Made by a program: the position numbers and the translations under genes. 64,000 nt of DNA, taken from Leucosporidium creatinivorum (Eukaryota > Basidiomycota > Microbotryomycetes > Leucosporidiales > Leucosporidiaceae). Shown here one piece after another: positions 9,136 through 23,150 of the stretch. The stretch is taken from positions 853,875 to 917,874 of the forward strand of contig BCKL01000006.1 of NCBI GenBank assembly GCA_001600635.1. Direction: 5' to 3'. The notes under the pieces are model-generated. The model saw only the letters and a list, made by a program, of their open reading frames with translations, made no database searches and was not told the origin of the DNA. The stretch's first letter is position 1; each line of letters starts with the position of its first letter.

Positions 9136-12100
9136 ATGGTAAGCAGCCGCTCGTTTTGCGACTTCCTTCACGCTCCGCAAACTCACCTTTCGTTCTCCTC
9201 GGCGCCCGCTTCCTCGCTCTCTGCTATTCTGTACTCGCCAGGGCAAGGGCACGCAGAAGAAGACAGGCAAGGTACAGCAGCTTTTGCTCTCTGCTATTCT
9301 GTAGCCTGAAGCGCCCGCTAATCCTCTTCCGCCGCATCGCAGGGGCGATTGGACAAATGGTTCGTTTGGCGCATCAACAGCTCTCAAAGTCCCGTGCTAA
9401 CCTCTAGATATCCTTCAACAATAGGTACATGCTCGCCAAGTAAGTCCAGCAGCTCGTCGCCTACAGAAGACCTACCGCTGACCCTCGCCCTTCGCAATCC
9501 AGGGAGCAGGGATACCGTGCTCGTTCCGCATTCAAGCTGGTCCAGCTCAACAAGAAGTACGACTTCCTCGCCAACGCTCGCTGCGTGATTGATCTCTGTG
9601 CTGCTCCTGGAGGATGGCTACAAGTCGCCGCCAAGAACATGCCGGCCAACTCGATTATTCTCGGAGTCGATTTGGTGGCCATCAAGCCCATTCCTCGGTG
9701 CATTACCCTCGTCGAGGATATCACCACCGAGAAGTGTAGGAGGAGCATCAGGGCCGAGGTCAAGGACTGGAAGGCCGATGTGTGAGTTTCGGCGCTCGGC
9801 GGAGGTGAAGCTTCGCAAGGCTGACCCTCCTCTTTCGATCAAACAGCGTACTCCACGATGGAGCGCCCAACGTCGGAGCTGCCTGGGTCCAGGATGCCTT
9901 CACCCAAGTCGAGCTCGTACTCGCTTCGCTCAAGCTCGCCACCGAGTTTCTCGCCCCCGGCGGAACCTTCTGCACCAAGGTCTTCCGTTCCAAGGATTAC
10001 AACTCGCTTCTTTGGGTCTTCAACCAGCTCTTCACCAAGGTCGAGGCCACCAAGCCCCCTTCCTCGCGTAACGTCTCCGCCGAGATCTTCGTCGTCTGCC
10101 AGGGCTACCTCGCTCCCGCCAAGATCGACCCCAAGCTCCTCAACGCCAAGCACGTCTTCTCCGACTACGACACGGCCGCTCCCACCATCACCCCCCTCAC
10201 CGCCACCATCTCCACTAAGGATACCCTCACCCCCACCACCCTCAACGTCTTCCAGCCCGAGAAGAAGCGCCGCAACCGTGACGGATACGAGGAGGGAGAT
10301 CTCGTTCTGCACAAGGAGTGTGGAGTGATGGAGTTCATCCGCAGTGTCGACCCGATCGGAGTGCTCGGTATGGTCGGAAGGATGAGGTGGCTCGCGGACG
10401 AGGATAAGAAGTGAGTTTGATGGAGGATGAGGGAGGTAAAGCGTCAAAGCTAAATCTCGACGTTACTTCACAGGCTCTTCAAGTCCCCTCTCACCACCCC
10501 CGACATCAAGGCTTCCGTCGAGGATCTCAAGGTGCTCGGCAAGAAGGACTTCAAGAACCTCCTCAAGTTCCGCCTGGCCGTTCGCGAGGATGTATGTCAC
10601 GAGCGTCATCTCTTCTTCGAGTCCAGTGACTAAATCCCCCTCTCCACTACAGCTCGGACTGGACGTCAAGGTCAACGAGGCGGAGGAGTACACCGAGGAG
10701 GCTGAGGTCGAGCCTCTCGATGAGGAGGAGCAGATCTCTCAGGAGGTGCGTTGCCTGCTCGCCTTCCTTCCCATCGCTCGCGAGCTCACCTTTCGAATCA
10801 CCTCCAGCTCGACCGCCTTTCCAAGGAGGACGCCCTCCGTCGTCGTCGCGATCGCCGCAACGCCAACGAGAAGAAGGCTCGCGAGATCCAGCGCATGCAG
10901 CTCAACATGGTCACCCCCATGGATATCGGACTCGAGCGTCAGGACGGTGTCGACGACTCGGACATGTTCGATCTCGGCGAGGTCGAGGGTGGAACGGTCA
11001 GGCAGGGAGTCCAAGGCGGCATGGAGGGTCTCGGCGACACGGACGACGAGTCGGACGATGAAGGCAACCTTGCAGCCGTCGCCGAGGAGGAGGAGTTCGG
11101 CAGCGACGTCGATGAGAAGGAGATCAGGGCTCGGCGGCTGGAGGCGAGTCTCGATGCTGCCTACGAGCAGTTCCACGAGCACAAGGCCGAGCGCGACGCC
11201 AAGCACAAGGCTAAGGAGGAGCGCAGGAAGCGCGACGCGGCCGAGGGAGGCGAGTGGCATGGCATCAAGGCCGAGGAGAGCGAGTCCGAGGACGAGGCCG
11301 CCATGGACCCAGCACCAATGCCTTCGGACGACGAGGATTCAGACGACGAAATGGTCGCCGAGACCACCGCCGACGGCATGGACGTCGGCAGCGGCGAGTC
11401 GGCGGGAGAAGACGACGAGGCTGCCCCCAAGAAGGCGGTTCCCGCCCCTCGGCTGTCCAAGCGCGCGCAGAAGGCGCTCGAGGCCGCCGAGGCCAAGCGT
11501 CGCGTCAAGGACAGCAAGCTCCTCACCAAGCTCGCCCCCGTCGCCTCGGAGGAGAAGCGTGGCGCCGACAAGAGCCGCGCCGCTGCCATGTGGTTCGACC
11601 AACCCGTCTTCAAGGGACTCGCGGGACTCGACAAGATCATGAACGGCGAGGGAGACGAGGAGGAAGATATTGAGGAGGAGGAGGAGGAGGACGATGAGCA
11701 GGATGTCTCGCGCGAGTGGGCCGAGATGGATTCGGACGAGGAGCGCGCCGAGGCGGAGGCTCTCGAAAAGTTTGCCGAGGTCGAGGACGACGAGTCGGAC
11801 GATGACTTCGAGGGCGCCGTCGAGACCCACTACGAGGATCCCGAGATGGCAGAGGAGGCCGATCTCAAGGCGCAGGAGGAGGCTGAGGAGCTTAAGCGTC
11901 AGCGCATCGAGGGTGAGCTCGCTTTTCTCGTTCTCTCCGCTCGCTCTTACTAACTTTCACTCTTCTACAGAGCTCGGACTCACCACCGCCGAGGCCATGA
12001 CTCTCGCTCAGCAGCTCGTCAACCGCGAGAGGACCAAAACTCAGCTCATCGACGAGGGCTTCAACCGCAACACCGCCATGGTCGGTGGAGACGATCTCCC

Positions 12101-12696
12101 CACCTGGTTCGTCGACGATGAGCACCGTCACTTCCGCAACAACGTCCCCGTCACCAAGGAGGCCGTCGCCGCCATCCGCGAGAAGCTGCGCGCCCTCAAC
12201 GCCCGTCCCATCAAGAAGATCGCCGAGGCCAAGGCTAGGAAAAAGATGCGCACCATCCGCCGCGCCGAGAAGACAAGGGCCAAGGCGTTGGGTATCGCCG
12301 AGGACGACGAGAACGGTCTCACCGAGAAGGACAAGGCCGGCGCCATCGCCAAGGTGCTCGCAAAGGCCAAGAACGCGAAGCCGGTCAAGAAGGAGGTCAA
12401 GCTCGTCGTCGCTACCGGTATCAACAGGGGTATCAAGGGCCGTCCTCGTGGTGTCAAGGGTCGTTACAAGGTACGCCTCACGCCTCGCTTCCTCCTCGAT
12501 GTCGCTGTTCTCGGCGCTGACCCTCGTTGCCTCTGTAGATTGTCGATCCCATCATGAAGGTCCGTCTCCTGCTTCTCCCTCTCCATCTCCGAGCTTTTGC
12601 TGATCTCTTTGTGCACCACAGAAACAAGCTCGTGCGGAGAAGAAGATCGCAAAGCGAGACAAGAAGGGCGGAGGACGTCGAAAGAAGAACCACTAG
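9136..12696 (+). CDS. SPB1: AdoMet-dependent rRNA methyltransferase Spb1
   Basis: The start ATG (9136-9138) is an exon by itself, followed at once by a GT donor. Exon 2 gives [10 protein letters not shown]. Further exons give [20 protein letters not shown], the FtsJ methyltransferase SAM motif ([11 protein letters not shown]), [10 protein letters not shown] with the catalytic Asp, [13 protein letters not shown] with the catalytic Lys, and [14 protein letters not shown]. The DUF3381 region ([11 protein letters not shown]), long acidic and charged linkers, and the Spb1 C-terminal domain ([15 protein letters not shown], then [34 protein letters not shown]) follow. The C-terminus is basic ([11 protein letters not shown]). 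Spb1 methylates 25S rRNA in nucleolar pre-60S particles. Size and domain order match yeast Spb1. The exon IVDPIMK is only 21 nt. A 5' fragment of this gene is duplicated 1.9 kb upstream. Confidence 0.95.
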
Positions 12697-14932
12697 TCGA
12701 TTCTCGCCGCTTTCTGCCATCTCTTTCTTCACAATCAGTACTAGATTGTGTGTGCCATTATACAGCTGTCCTTTTTCGCATCATCCAAGCGATTGCCCAG
12801 CAGAAGGAGAGCAGTGAGGAAGCGAAGTCTAGGCGAATCCACGATGGGCTCGCTGTAGAGCGTTGAAAGAAACCCGTAGCATCGCACAAGTGCAGTGCGC
12901 TCGCATGCAGAACGCTTTCGGAAGGCGAGGCGAGATCGGAAGCTTCTCCTCACTCGCTCACCACGCCGCCGCCTCCTCGGCGTTCGTCGCGGGAAAACGA
13001 CCCCACGTCGACTCTCGTTCAAGGTTAGCTAGCACGAGCGTACAGTACATAAGTGGCAACCTACGCCTTTGCCCTGATTCCGCGCCCGTCGTGCTTTGTG
13101 GAACAGCAGCGTGAACGAGTCCAGCCGTCTGTTCGGCGAACATAAAGCGGCCCACAGCTTTTCCTCCGGCTCTTAGCCTCATTCGGATACCCGAATCAGC
13201 GTAAATCACGCGTCTCTACCTTCAGTAGAGCGCGCCGACCCAGCTGTCCATGCCTCAGATCGAGACGACACGAGCAATTAGCCCTCTTCGGCACTCATAC
13301 GCCGTCCGTTCCGCCGCTTTCGGGCTCACCCAGCTATCTCAACAGCTAGGATCTTACCTTCCACGACTTTGCGCTGTATTGCTTGCGAGGTGCGCCTGAT
13401 ATGTTGCGTAGAGAGCTCAGGGGAAGAGTTGGAGGTCAGCCTCCAGCCTCGGCGATGAAACGAGCCCGCCGTTCTCCCTCCTTCGCTCTCCCTCGACCCA
13501 AGCGTACGCGCGACCCGACGCAGCAACAGGCTATGATGGCGTGGTCGGGGACTTTAGGGAGTCATCAGCTTGCCCGCCTTGCCGTGGAGCTCTTGCTCAT
13601 GGCTCGGCGAGAGCAAACCTCGTCCCTCGCCTTCCCAAACCCCATAGCTCTCGAAGCTCATCCTAACAGCCGGCTGTACTTGAAAGCTCTGGTGTAGCGG
13701 GCGCTCGGGAGGGGCAGTGGGCAGAGAGAGAGGACTCGCCTTTGGAGAGGAGCGCCGAGCTCGCCGCCAGCGAGTCGACGCCGAGGATGAGCTATACGAG
13801 GGACGGAGGTCAGCTCTAGTCCTCCGAGCCGGTGTATTTACACCGCATAATCTCTCTTCAGCCTCCCCTAGCCGCATGACCCCAGAGACTCGCCGTGCTG
13901 TACCTCTGTCGCCGTCTCCGCTCCTCCCCCTGGCTTCTCAACGCTGCTCTCCTGCCCAGCAATCGCTAACGAGCGAGACTACTCACCTGTACAGCACGTC
14001 TCCCACCAGTAAAACACCCCAGAAGCACCGGCAACTTGAAAGCTGCAGTAGGAGGACTTGTAGCGCGCCTCCCGTCGACGCTTGAAGATGAGGAGCACTT
14101 GCTCGCGGCTCCTCGATGCGAAGGCGTGCTGTGGTAGCAGAAGCCTGAGGGTCTCCACCACTTGGATGGCGCGGGTTCGAGTGGGAAGTCTATAGCGGTC
14201 TTCCCATCGCTAAGGAGGAGCAAAGGGCAGNGAGCTCCTCGAACGCTTCTGTCTCAGCCTCGAGCTCGCTCCCCGAAAGGAGCAAGCTGCGAGAGCTGTT
14301 GGGAGGCTTAAAGCNGTTGTCCCAGGATCGTGAGTGAGATGACTCCCAGACGCTGCAAGAGCGGGAGCAACTGCTTCTGCGATCCTTCGCTGAGAGAGGT
14401 TGGAGGTCGACGGCCTCTTCACGCGAGGAAGAGTCGGGCCTTGATCCAGGTGGCAGAGCCTTTTACAGAGGCCTGCACTCGCTAGAGCGAGAGTACCACG
14501 CGAGGGTACCGCACGCAACGACTCACTCCAGGAGGATGTGGTGAGAGAGAAAGAAGCGAAAGAGGCGAAGCGAGCCGTTTTCGAATCTCGGCGCTTGGCA
14601 GACCTCGCTAGTCTCACCTTGACGATGGGGTGCAGCTTGTAGCCTAGTATGCTCGAAGTTACTCAGTAGATCTCTGACTACCTCCCGAGGTCGCTGCCCT
14701 GACTTCCCGGCTTGAACTCGGCCCCCCAGAGCTCGCCGAAATCAGCCTCAACCGTTCTGTTCTTGCTGTTGCCGCTCTCGACTTTGCTGCACCCAGAGGC
14801 TATCGCGAATGGTGTTTGAACACCGAGCGTATGTCAGAGACCTATCCAATAACACCCTACAACAACCTGCCCCGACTTCAAGATCTCTCTGCCGAGTCGC
14901 CGCCTCGATACCGCCCCTACTCCTATCCTCCT
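12697..14932. other. 2.2 kb without a confident gene
   Basis: No intact gene is supported. On the minus strand some segments look exon-like next to consensus donors: 13979-14161 (with FKRRREARYKSSYCSFQVAG), around 14620-14660 (YKLHPIVK before a GTGAG donor) and around 14690-14790 (EADFGELWGAEFKPGSQGSD). They do not join into one open frame and I do not recognise them. They may be remains of a decayed gene. Two ambiguous bases lie at 14231 and 14314. Confidence 0.4.
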
Positions 14933-16228
14933 TCAATCCATCAAAGGCGAGGGCGTCCTCCTTCCCGCCAACAACGCCATCTCATCTAACCGACTCTGCA
15001 AGAACTCTGCGAACGGCGGGAGGTGGCCGTCGCCTTCCTCCCTCGCCTGGTCGGGCTGCTCCTCCCTCCTTTGTTGCGGTGGCTGGTGCTCATGCCGGAG
15101 GGGCGAAGGGGAGACGATGGATTGCTGTTGCTGGTACGAGGTGGAGGAGATGTAGGGAGTGCTGTGAGGGTCGAGTTGGGAGGCGAGAGGGGCGTATGAA
15201 GAGAAGTGCTGCTGCTGATGGAGGGGGAGGGAGTGCTGCTGCATGGCGTTCATGGAGTGAAAGGCGCTCGATTGTTGGTAGATGTCAGTCGCGGAGAGTG
15301 GGTCGCCGTGCCGCTGTCGTGGGATGGTCTGCATGTCGAGGTCCTCGGCGATAGATTCTGCCGAGCTAGCTCGTTGCTCTGCCGTCGTGGATGTGGTCGA
15401 ATTCGGGTCCAGCGATGGTGCAACGTCTCCTCTCTCCTCACCTCCCCACAGATGCTTCATCACCATCCCAAGTCGTCGCACGGCCTTCGCCCTCCCCTCC
15501 TCCTTCGTCTCCCCGCCACTCTGCGCCTTCTCAAACAGTTTCTGCACGTCGGTCGGTAGTCCATAGACATCGTCGGTGTACGTTCTTCGGCTGAAGTAGT
15601 CCTCGAGCGCTTCGTCGGGCGGGAGGGAGAGGAGGGTCTTGAGGTAAGTGCGAGAGTTGAGGTCGAGGGAGGAGAGGGAAGAGAGGAGGTCGGAGCTGAT
15701 GGGAGAGACGTCTCCCGAGGTGGTGAGGGCACGACCTTTGCCCTTGGAGTCGAAGGACGAGGAGGAGCGAGCGGCGAGAGCTTGCGCCGAGGCGGGAGGG
15801 TCGGAGGGGAGATTGATATCGTGGGCCCACTTTGAGGCTTGGTCGGCGAGTAGCTCGGCCTCCCAGTCAGCATGTACCGCATCAGAGAGGGTCGTAGAGC
15901 CCAGCAGCGTCTGGATGTCGTCTCCATCTCGCCTGCTGCCCCGCGCCAGCTCTCCCATCCCGCGTCCTCCGGCTGGCTCTCCGCCGATCCTCCAACTCGA
16001 CGAAGGGCCTGTAGCATGTGCGCTCCAATGCGACGGCTCTGCGAATCGTCCGAAATCATCGTCGGTCCCTCCCGAGCTCTGTGGCCAGCCTCGATGGCGA
16101 AAGGAGGACGAGCTGCTGGCTTGGGGGGCGGAGGAACTTGAGGCGAGATCTCGGTGCAGGTCGAATGGTGTGCCCTGCGCAAATCGCTGCAGCTCGGGCG
16201 AGAAGGCTTTGCTCATTGTCGCTGCCAT
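14933..16228 (-). CDS. Unrecognised 431-residue protein
   Basis: A single open frame of 431 residues from ATG 16228 (MAATMSKAFSPELQRFAQGT); the Met five codons in is an alternative start. The N-terminal half is Ser/Gly-rich and looks disordered. The centre has two more ordered blocks: LNSRTYLKTLLSLPPDEALE then DDVYGLPTDVQKLFEKAQ, and GRAKAVRRLGMVMKHLWGG. The tail is Gln/His/Ser-rich with repeated QQQ runs and ends in AGRRTPSPLMD. It has no signal peptide or membrane segment. I do not recognise the family. It shares a 460 bp upstream region with the divergent GAL1. Being intronless is unusual for this window. Confidence 0.65.
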   Translation of the reverse strand: MAATMSKAFSPELQRFAQGTPFDLHRDLASSSSAPQASSSSSFRHRGWPQSSGGTDDDFGRFAEPSHWSAHATGPSSSWRIGGEPAGGRGMGELARGSRRDGDDIQTLLGSTTLSDAVHADWEAELLADQASKWAHDINLPSDPPASAQALAARSSSSFDSKGKGRALTTSGDVSPISSDLLSSLSSLDLNSRTYLKTLLSLPPDEALEDYFSRRTYTDDVYGLPTDVQKLFEKAQSGGETKEEGRAKAVRRLGMVMKHLWGGEERGDVAPSLDPNSTTSTTAEQRASSAESIAEDLDMQTIPRQRHGDPLSATDIYQQSSAFHSMNAMQQHSLPLHQQQHFSSYAPLASQLDPHSTPYISSTSYQQQQSIVSPSPLRHEHQPPQQRREEQPDQAREEGDGHLPPFAEFLQSRLDEMALLAGRRTPSPLMD

Positions 16229-16688
16229 GTCCTGTAGCGATACGCGACAAGGAAGAATTGGGCGTGTGAAGGAAGGCGGGGCGGCAACTGGCGGATTCGC
16301 TGAGGGCCAGATTGTAGGTCAGTACGGAGCAGTGGGCTATAGGTTATCATAGATCTCACTTAATCCGGTTGGAGCGCGCTGCTGAGACGAGTCGTGAGAG
16401 CGAAGCGACGAGGCGGAGGGAAAGAGGGAAAGCAGCTGAAGGCGCCGAGGTTGAGACTGGAGGCTATAAGCGAGCAGAGCTTTTGATATCACAGATGAGC
16501 TATGAATTGACTCTCAGAGCTTCTGTAGCATCCTCGGCTTACTCTGAAGTCGAGAGACCCCTCTTCTCACCATTGTTCTCGCGCCGAAGTGCTGGCGCTC
16601 TGTTTCGCTCGCCCACCTCGCTCGCATCAAGTCTCGGCCGTCCAAAGAGCTCTTTTCTGTAGCTCTCTACCTCAGTCTCCTCTCCAAC
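16229..16688. promoter_or_regulatory. Divergent promoter region of GAL1 and the 16228 gene
   Basis: 460 bp lie between two divergent start codons, so both promoters must lie here. The 100 bp before GAL1 are CT-rich, typical of fungal promoters. I saw no convincing activator site. Confidence 0.5.
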
Positions 16689-18856
16689 ATGCCCAACTCG
16701 CCGCTACCTTTCGCTACTTCGCTCGACGAGGTCTACACCCCAGGCTCGCTCCTCCACCAGGGAGAGCGATGGGACAAGCTCGCTCAGGCGTTTGAGCAAG
16801 AGTACGGCGTCAAACCTCAGAAGATTGCGCGCGCTCCTGGACGTGTCAATGTCATCGGTGAGCTGCCTCCCTTGCCGTCTCAAGCCCCGGAAGCCGGACC
16901 CAGCTCTCATCGCCAGAGCTCAGCGAGAAGGGCTGGTGCAGCAGGCTGACCTTTGCTTCCGTGACCGCAGGCGAGCACATTGACTACTGTGGATTGTACG
17001 TCTGCTCTCTCAACACTCCAGCTGGCTTCCCAAGGCCAAACATCTTTGCAATGACCTGACGTCGCCCTCCTCACTTCGCAGCTCGGTTCTGCCCGCTGCT
17101 ATCGAGCGCGACGTCCTCGTCGCCTTCTCCACCAAGCCCAAGGACCAGGACAAGCTGCCCAAGGCCACCGCTGCCGGCCGCACCGTCGTCGTCTTGCGCA
17201 ATGTCGACGACAAGTACTCGCCTACGCACTTCGAGGTGGACCTCGACAGCTGGGGAGGAGACCTCGCGCTGCCCAAGAAGCATCACTGGAGCTCCTACTT
17301 TATCGCTGGTACCAAGGTGAGCTTTCCCGTTGCCCTGCAGAACTGCCTTTCGCATGACGAGGCTAACCGCCCGCGCCTTCTCGCTTTCTTTGAACAGGGC
17401 ATCCTGCAACACATGCACGAGAACAAAGTCAAGACAGTCCGTGGAAAGCAGGAGAACCCTTCCCATATCCTCATCCTCGTCAACGGCACCGTTCCCGAGG
17501 GCAGTGGACTCAGCTCCTCGTCGGCAATGACTACCGCTTCGGCCATTGCCATGCTCGAGGTCTCGGGACGAAGGGATGGACCCGACATGGTTGGACGTAG
17601 AGGTGTGACCGAGGTCGCCATTGAGAGTGGTGAGTTTTGCCGTATCTTTCGAACCGCGGAGCTCGGCTGAGTTATTTCGGCGCAGAACGACTCGTCGGCG
17701 TCAACTCGGGCGGCATGGACCAGTCGGCCTCCGTCTTCTCGCAGCCGCTGAACCTCCTGCACATCGAGTTCGTGCCGAAGCTCCAGGCGACTGCCATTGC
17801 TCTTCCCGAAACGAACCCTCCCTTCTCCTTCGTAATCGCCAACACCCTCGTCACCTCCAACAAGCAGCTCACCGCAAAGTACTGCTACAACCTTCGTGTG
17901 AGTTGGTTTCTCTCTCCCCACCTCGGAAGCTACGAGCTCACACGCTCGCTCTCTCACAGGTCGTCGAAACCCGCCTCGGTGCCCTCCTCCTCGCCAAGGC
18001 TCTCGAGCTTCCTCCTCAAGCCCAACACGCCCCTCCCCTCACCTACAAAGCCGTCCTCGACGTCTACTTCTCCACACCCCCCACTCCTCCCGGCCCTCAC
18101 CCCAGCGACGCGCCCATGCCCACCCACACCCCTCCCGAGCTCCCCACCGCCGCCGCTCACCCCTCCTCGCCTCTCCCGCCTCAAGGGGCGAGCAAGGTGT
18201 ACGAGCTCAAGACTATGCTTGCTATGGCGGGCAAGGAGCTCGGTGGACCGGGTATGGAGGAGGGATTGACGTGGGAGCAGGTCGCGGAGCTGTTGGAGAG
18301 GGAGAAGGACGAGTTGATCAAGGAGGTCGTCGGGAAGCAGGAGGTCGAGCCGGTGAATGGCAAGCTAAAAATCTGGACTAGGGCTCGGCATGTGGTCCGT
18401 TAGATTCTCTTCCCTCTCCCTCTCGCTCTCGCTGACCCTCTCGCCCGCTCCGAACAGTTCTCGGAGGCCCTCCGCGTCTACGAGTTCCGCGAGTTGCTCG
18501 AGTCCGCTGCATCAGGCGAGACGACCCTCGACTCTTCCGAGGTCCTCAAGAACATGGGCGACCTGATGAACGCGTCGATGGAGTCGTGCCAAAAGGACTA
18601 CGAGTGCTCCTGTCCCGAGCTCGACGAGCTGACCTCGCTCGCTCGGGAGAATGGCGCGCTAGGAAGTCGGTTGACTGGAGCAGGATGGGGAGGAGCTACC
18701 GTCTCGCTGGTGCCCGAGCCCGAGGTGCCCAAGTTTATCGAGGCGCTGAGGGAGGGTTACTATGCTAAGCGCTTCCCCAACTTGACCAAGGCCGAGTTGG
18801 AGGATGTGTGCTTTGCGACGAAGCCGGAGGCTGGCGCGGGTGTTTACCAGTTCTGA
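16689..18856 (+). CDS. GAL1: Galactokinase
   Basis: Seven exons of a GHMP kinase. The galactokinase signature is split by an intron (APGRVNVIG then EHIDYCGFSVLP). The phosphate-binding GHMP motif reads GTVPEGSGLSSSSAM. Next are VGVNSGGMDQSASVFSQ with the catalytic-base region, NTLVTSNKQLTAKYCYNLR, and the C-terminal motif GSRLTGAGWGGATVSL. The enzyme phosphorylates galactose to galactose 1-phosphate, the first step of the Leloir pathway, in the cytosol. A Pro-rich insertion (TPPTPPGPHPSDAPMPTHTP) in the region after KAVLDVYF is longer than in yeast Gal1. The Gal3-type loss of Ser/Ala in the GLSSSSA motif is not seen, so it should be an active kinase. GAL7 and GAL10 are not adjacent. Confidence 0.95.
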
Positions 18857-19133
18857 AGAGGGATGTAGAGTATTCGATAGAGCTTGTAGGATGAAAGCAA
18901 AAGGGCCATAGAAGTTCAAGACTAGTCGGTCGAGCTGAGCAGAGCGGCGAAGAGCGCCAAATAGCCTTGTCTCGGCCGCCCTCGCTACCTTGCATACGGA
19001 GAACGCGCTGTAGCTGAGCACCACCTCGTTCGAGCCCTCTGCTGTGCATCTCCCCCGCAGCGCCCTCTCGCTTGCAGCCTCGACCAAGGCTTTTCGACGA
19101 TTGAGAGCGGGATATTACAGTTACGGACAGCCA
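18857..19133. other. Convergent 3' intergenic spacer
   Basis: 277 bp between the 3' ends of GAL1 (plus strand) and VPS68 (minus strand). It holds 3' UTRs, and no further gene is seen. Confidence 0.5.
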
Positions 19134-20017
19134 CTACAGGGTCAAGTTGTACTCGTAGTCACTCTCCGACGACTGGGCCACCCACAGCACGATAGCGCTG
19201 AGCATGATGGTGACTGCGAGGGAGACGAGGTCAGCTCGGCGATTCGGCGGCGAGCAATAAGGTGGGCTACGCACTGCTCTGGATCACGTTGGCGACTCCC
19301 CATTCGACTCCGAAGCTTCCTGGGTATGGTGGGAGGACGTACTTGATGACCAGCACAGTCTGCACGGGGGGAGGAGGGAGGTGAGCGGTCAGCTTCGGCG
19401 GTTCGAAGGAGACATCTAGCGCCACAGCAAGGAGCTGCCACTCTGCGCCTAGTCATCAGACGAATAGCACTCACCACACTGCCCGCCATTCCACCCGCCA
19501 TCAACGCGAATCCCAAGAACAAGAACAAGCGCGCCCTCCAAGCCACTCCACCTCCCCAGGTCCCCTCGCCCCAAGAAGACCCTCCATCACCATCCTCACT
19601 CAAGAGCTGCTGCTTATCGATCAAGTTGACGATGATCATGCCGAGCGTCGAGCAGAGGCCGGGGGTCCAGTCGCTGAAAGTGACGTGGACGGGGACGGGA
19701 TCGTAGCTTCCTGGGTCGTCCAGCGGTGTAGCATGTGCCGAGGAGATAGCTGCATCGAGGAAGAACCACCAGCCGATGGCGAACTGTAGTTGGGGAGCGA
19801 GGAGAAAGCGGAGGAGGCGTCAGCTGAGAGCGATGCGTCCCGCCGCTCGAGCTGATCTGGTACAGCTGAGCAGCAGTGGTACAGAGGGACGTACCAGCGC
19901 TCCAGAGAAGTAGACGAGGAACTCGCGCTTGCGTGGGCCGAGCGAGATCTTGGGCAGCGAGATGAGGCAGACGCGCCTTGGGTCCGTTCGACGAAGTGGG
20001 CGGCTGGCGGTTGACAT
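19134..20017 (-). CDS. VPS68: Vps68/TMEM50-type membrane protein
   Basis: About five exons from ATG 20017. The soluble N-terminus reads MSTASRPLRRTDPRRVCLIS. Membrane spans follow: EFLVYFSGALFAIGWWFFLDA, a second around CSTLGMIIVNLIDKQQL, a third (RARLFLFLGFALMAGGMAG), and a fourth at the C-terminus (VTIMLSAIVLWVAQSSESEY). Residues such as DWTPGLCSTLGM and SVTVLVIKYVLPP-like wording fit the UPF0220/TMEM50 family, of which yeast Vps68 is a member. Vps68 acts with Vps55 in endosome-to-vacuole traffic. Exon joins are canonical. The 5' side (20018-20501) faces the FUM1 3' end and must hold its promoter. Confidence 0.85.
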
Positions 20018-20501
20018 GGTGATAGTTCGGGTAGTGCTGTACGGTAGTTGGAGTCAGCCTGCTATCGCCCGAGACTCTAGGGACGACCCACGAGTGACAA
20101 AGTCGAGCCGAGCGAAGAAGGCGGAGGGAGAGAGGTGGAGCTCGCCTCCGGCCTCACTTGGGGTCGCTGGTGCTGCAAATGGCTTACTCACAGCGTTACA
20201 TGTAGCACTCGCACTCCTAGATCCCAGTCGTTCACTTCAGGAGGACGACTGCCGAACATTCAGAGTCCGACTGAGAGCCGCTCGGCGAAGCTCGACCGCA
20301 ACTCGCTGGCTGCAGCCCGTCTGTAGCTTACTGGGAGCCACTGTCGGATTCTGCATGGATACTGCTCCTCCGTGTCTCGGTCCTCCCATAGCACTGTCAA
20401 ACCCTGTAGCGACGCTGGCCGACAACTCGCCCGAGGTCGCCGAGAAGTCCTCTCTGCGACCTGAGACGGCTCTGTTTTTTACATCATTGGGAACGGCAAG
20501 A
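20018..20501. other. VPS68 upstream region and FUM1 3' flank
   Basis: Both neighbours are on the minus strand, so this 484 bp spacer holds the FUM1 3' UTR and the VPS68 promoter. No gene is supported. Confidence 0.45.
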
Positions 20502-23136
<2,635 letters not shown>

Positions 23137-23140
23137 GGCT

Positions 23141-23150
23141 ATCTATATAA
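23141..23150 (-). promoter_or_regulatory. TATA-like element beside the FUM1 start
   Basis: On the minus strand the sequence TTATATAGAT ends 4 bp before ATG 23136. It is the clearest TATA-like box seen in the window. It is too close to the first ATG to serve the long transcript in the usual way, so it could instead drive a start site further downstream, or it may be chance. Confidence 0.35.

Noticed and set aside
14160-14190. tRNA-like GGTTCGAGT word
   Set aside because: The surrounding bases cannot form acceptor, D and anticodon stems, and no A box lies at the right distance.
14933-16228. Peroxin (Pex20/Pex5-like) assignment of the 431-residue protein
   Set aside because: A few Trp-containing segments recall peroxin motifs, but no clear WxxxF/Y repeat set, N-terminal Cys or TPR domain is present.
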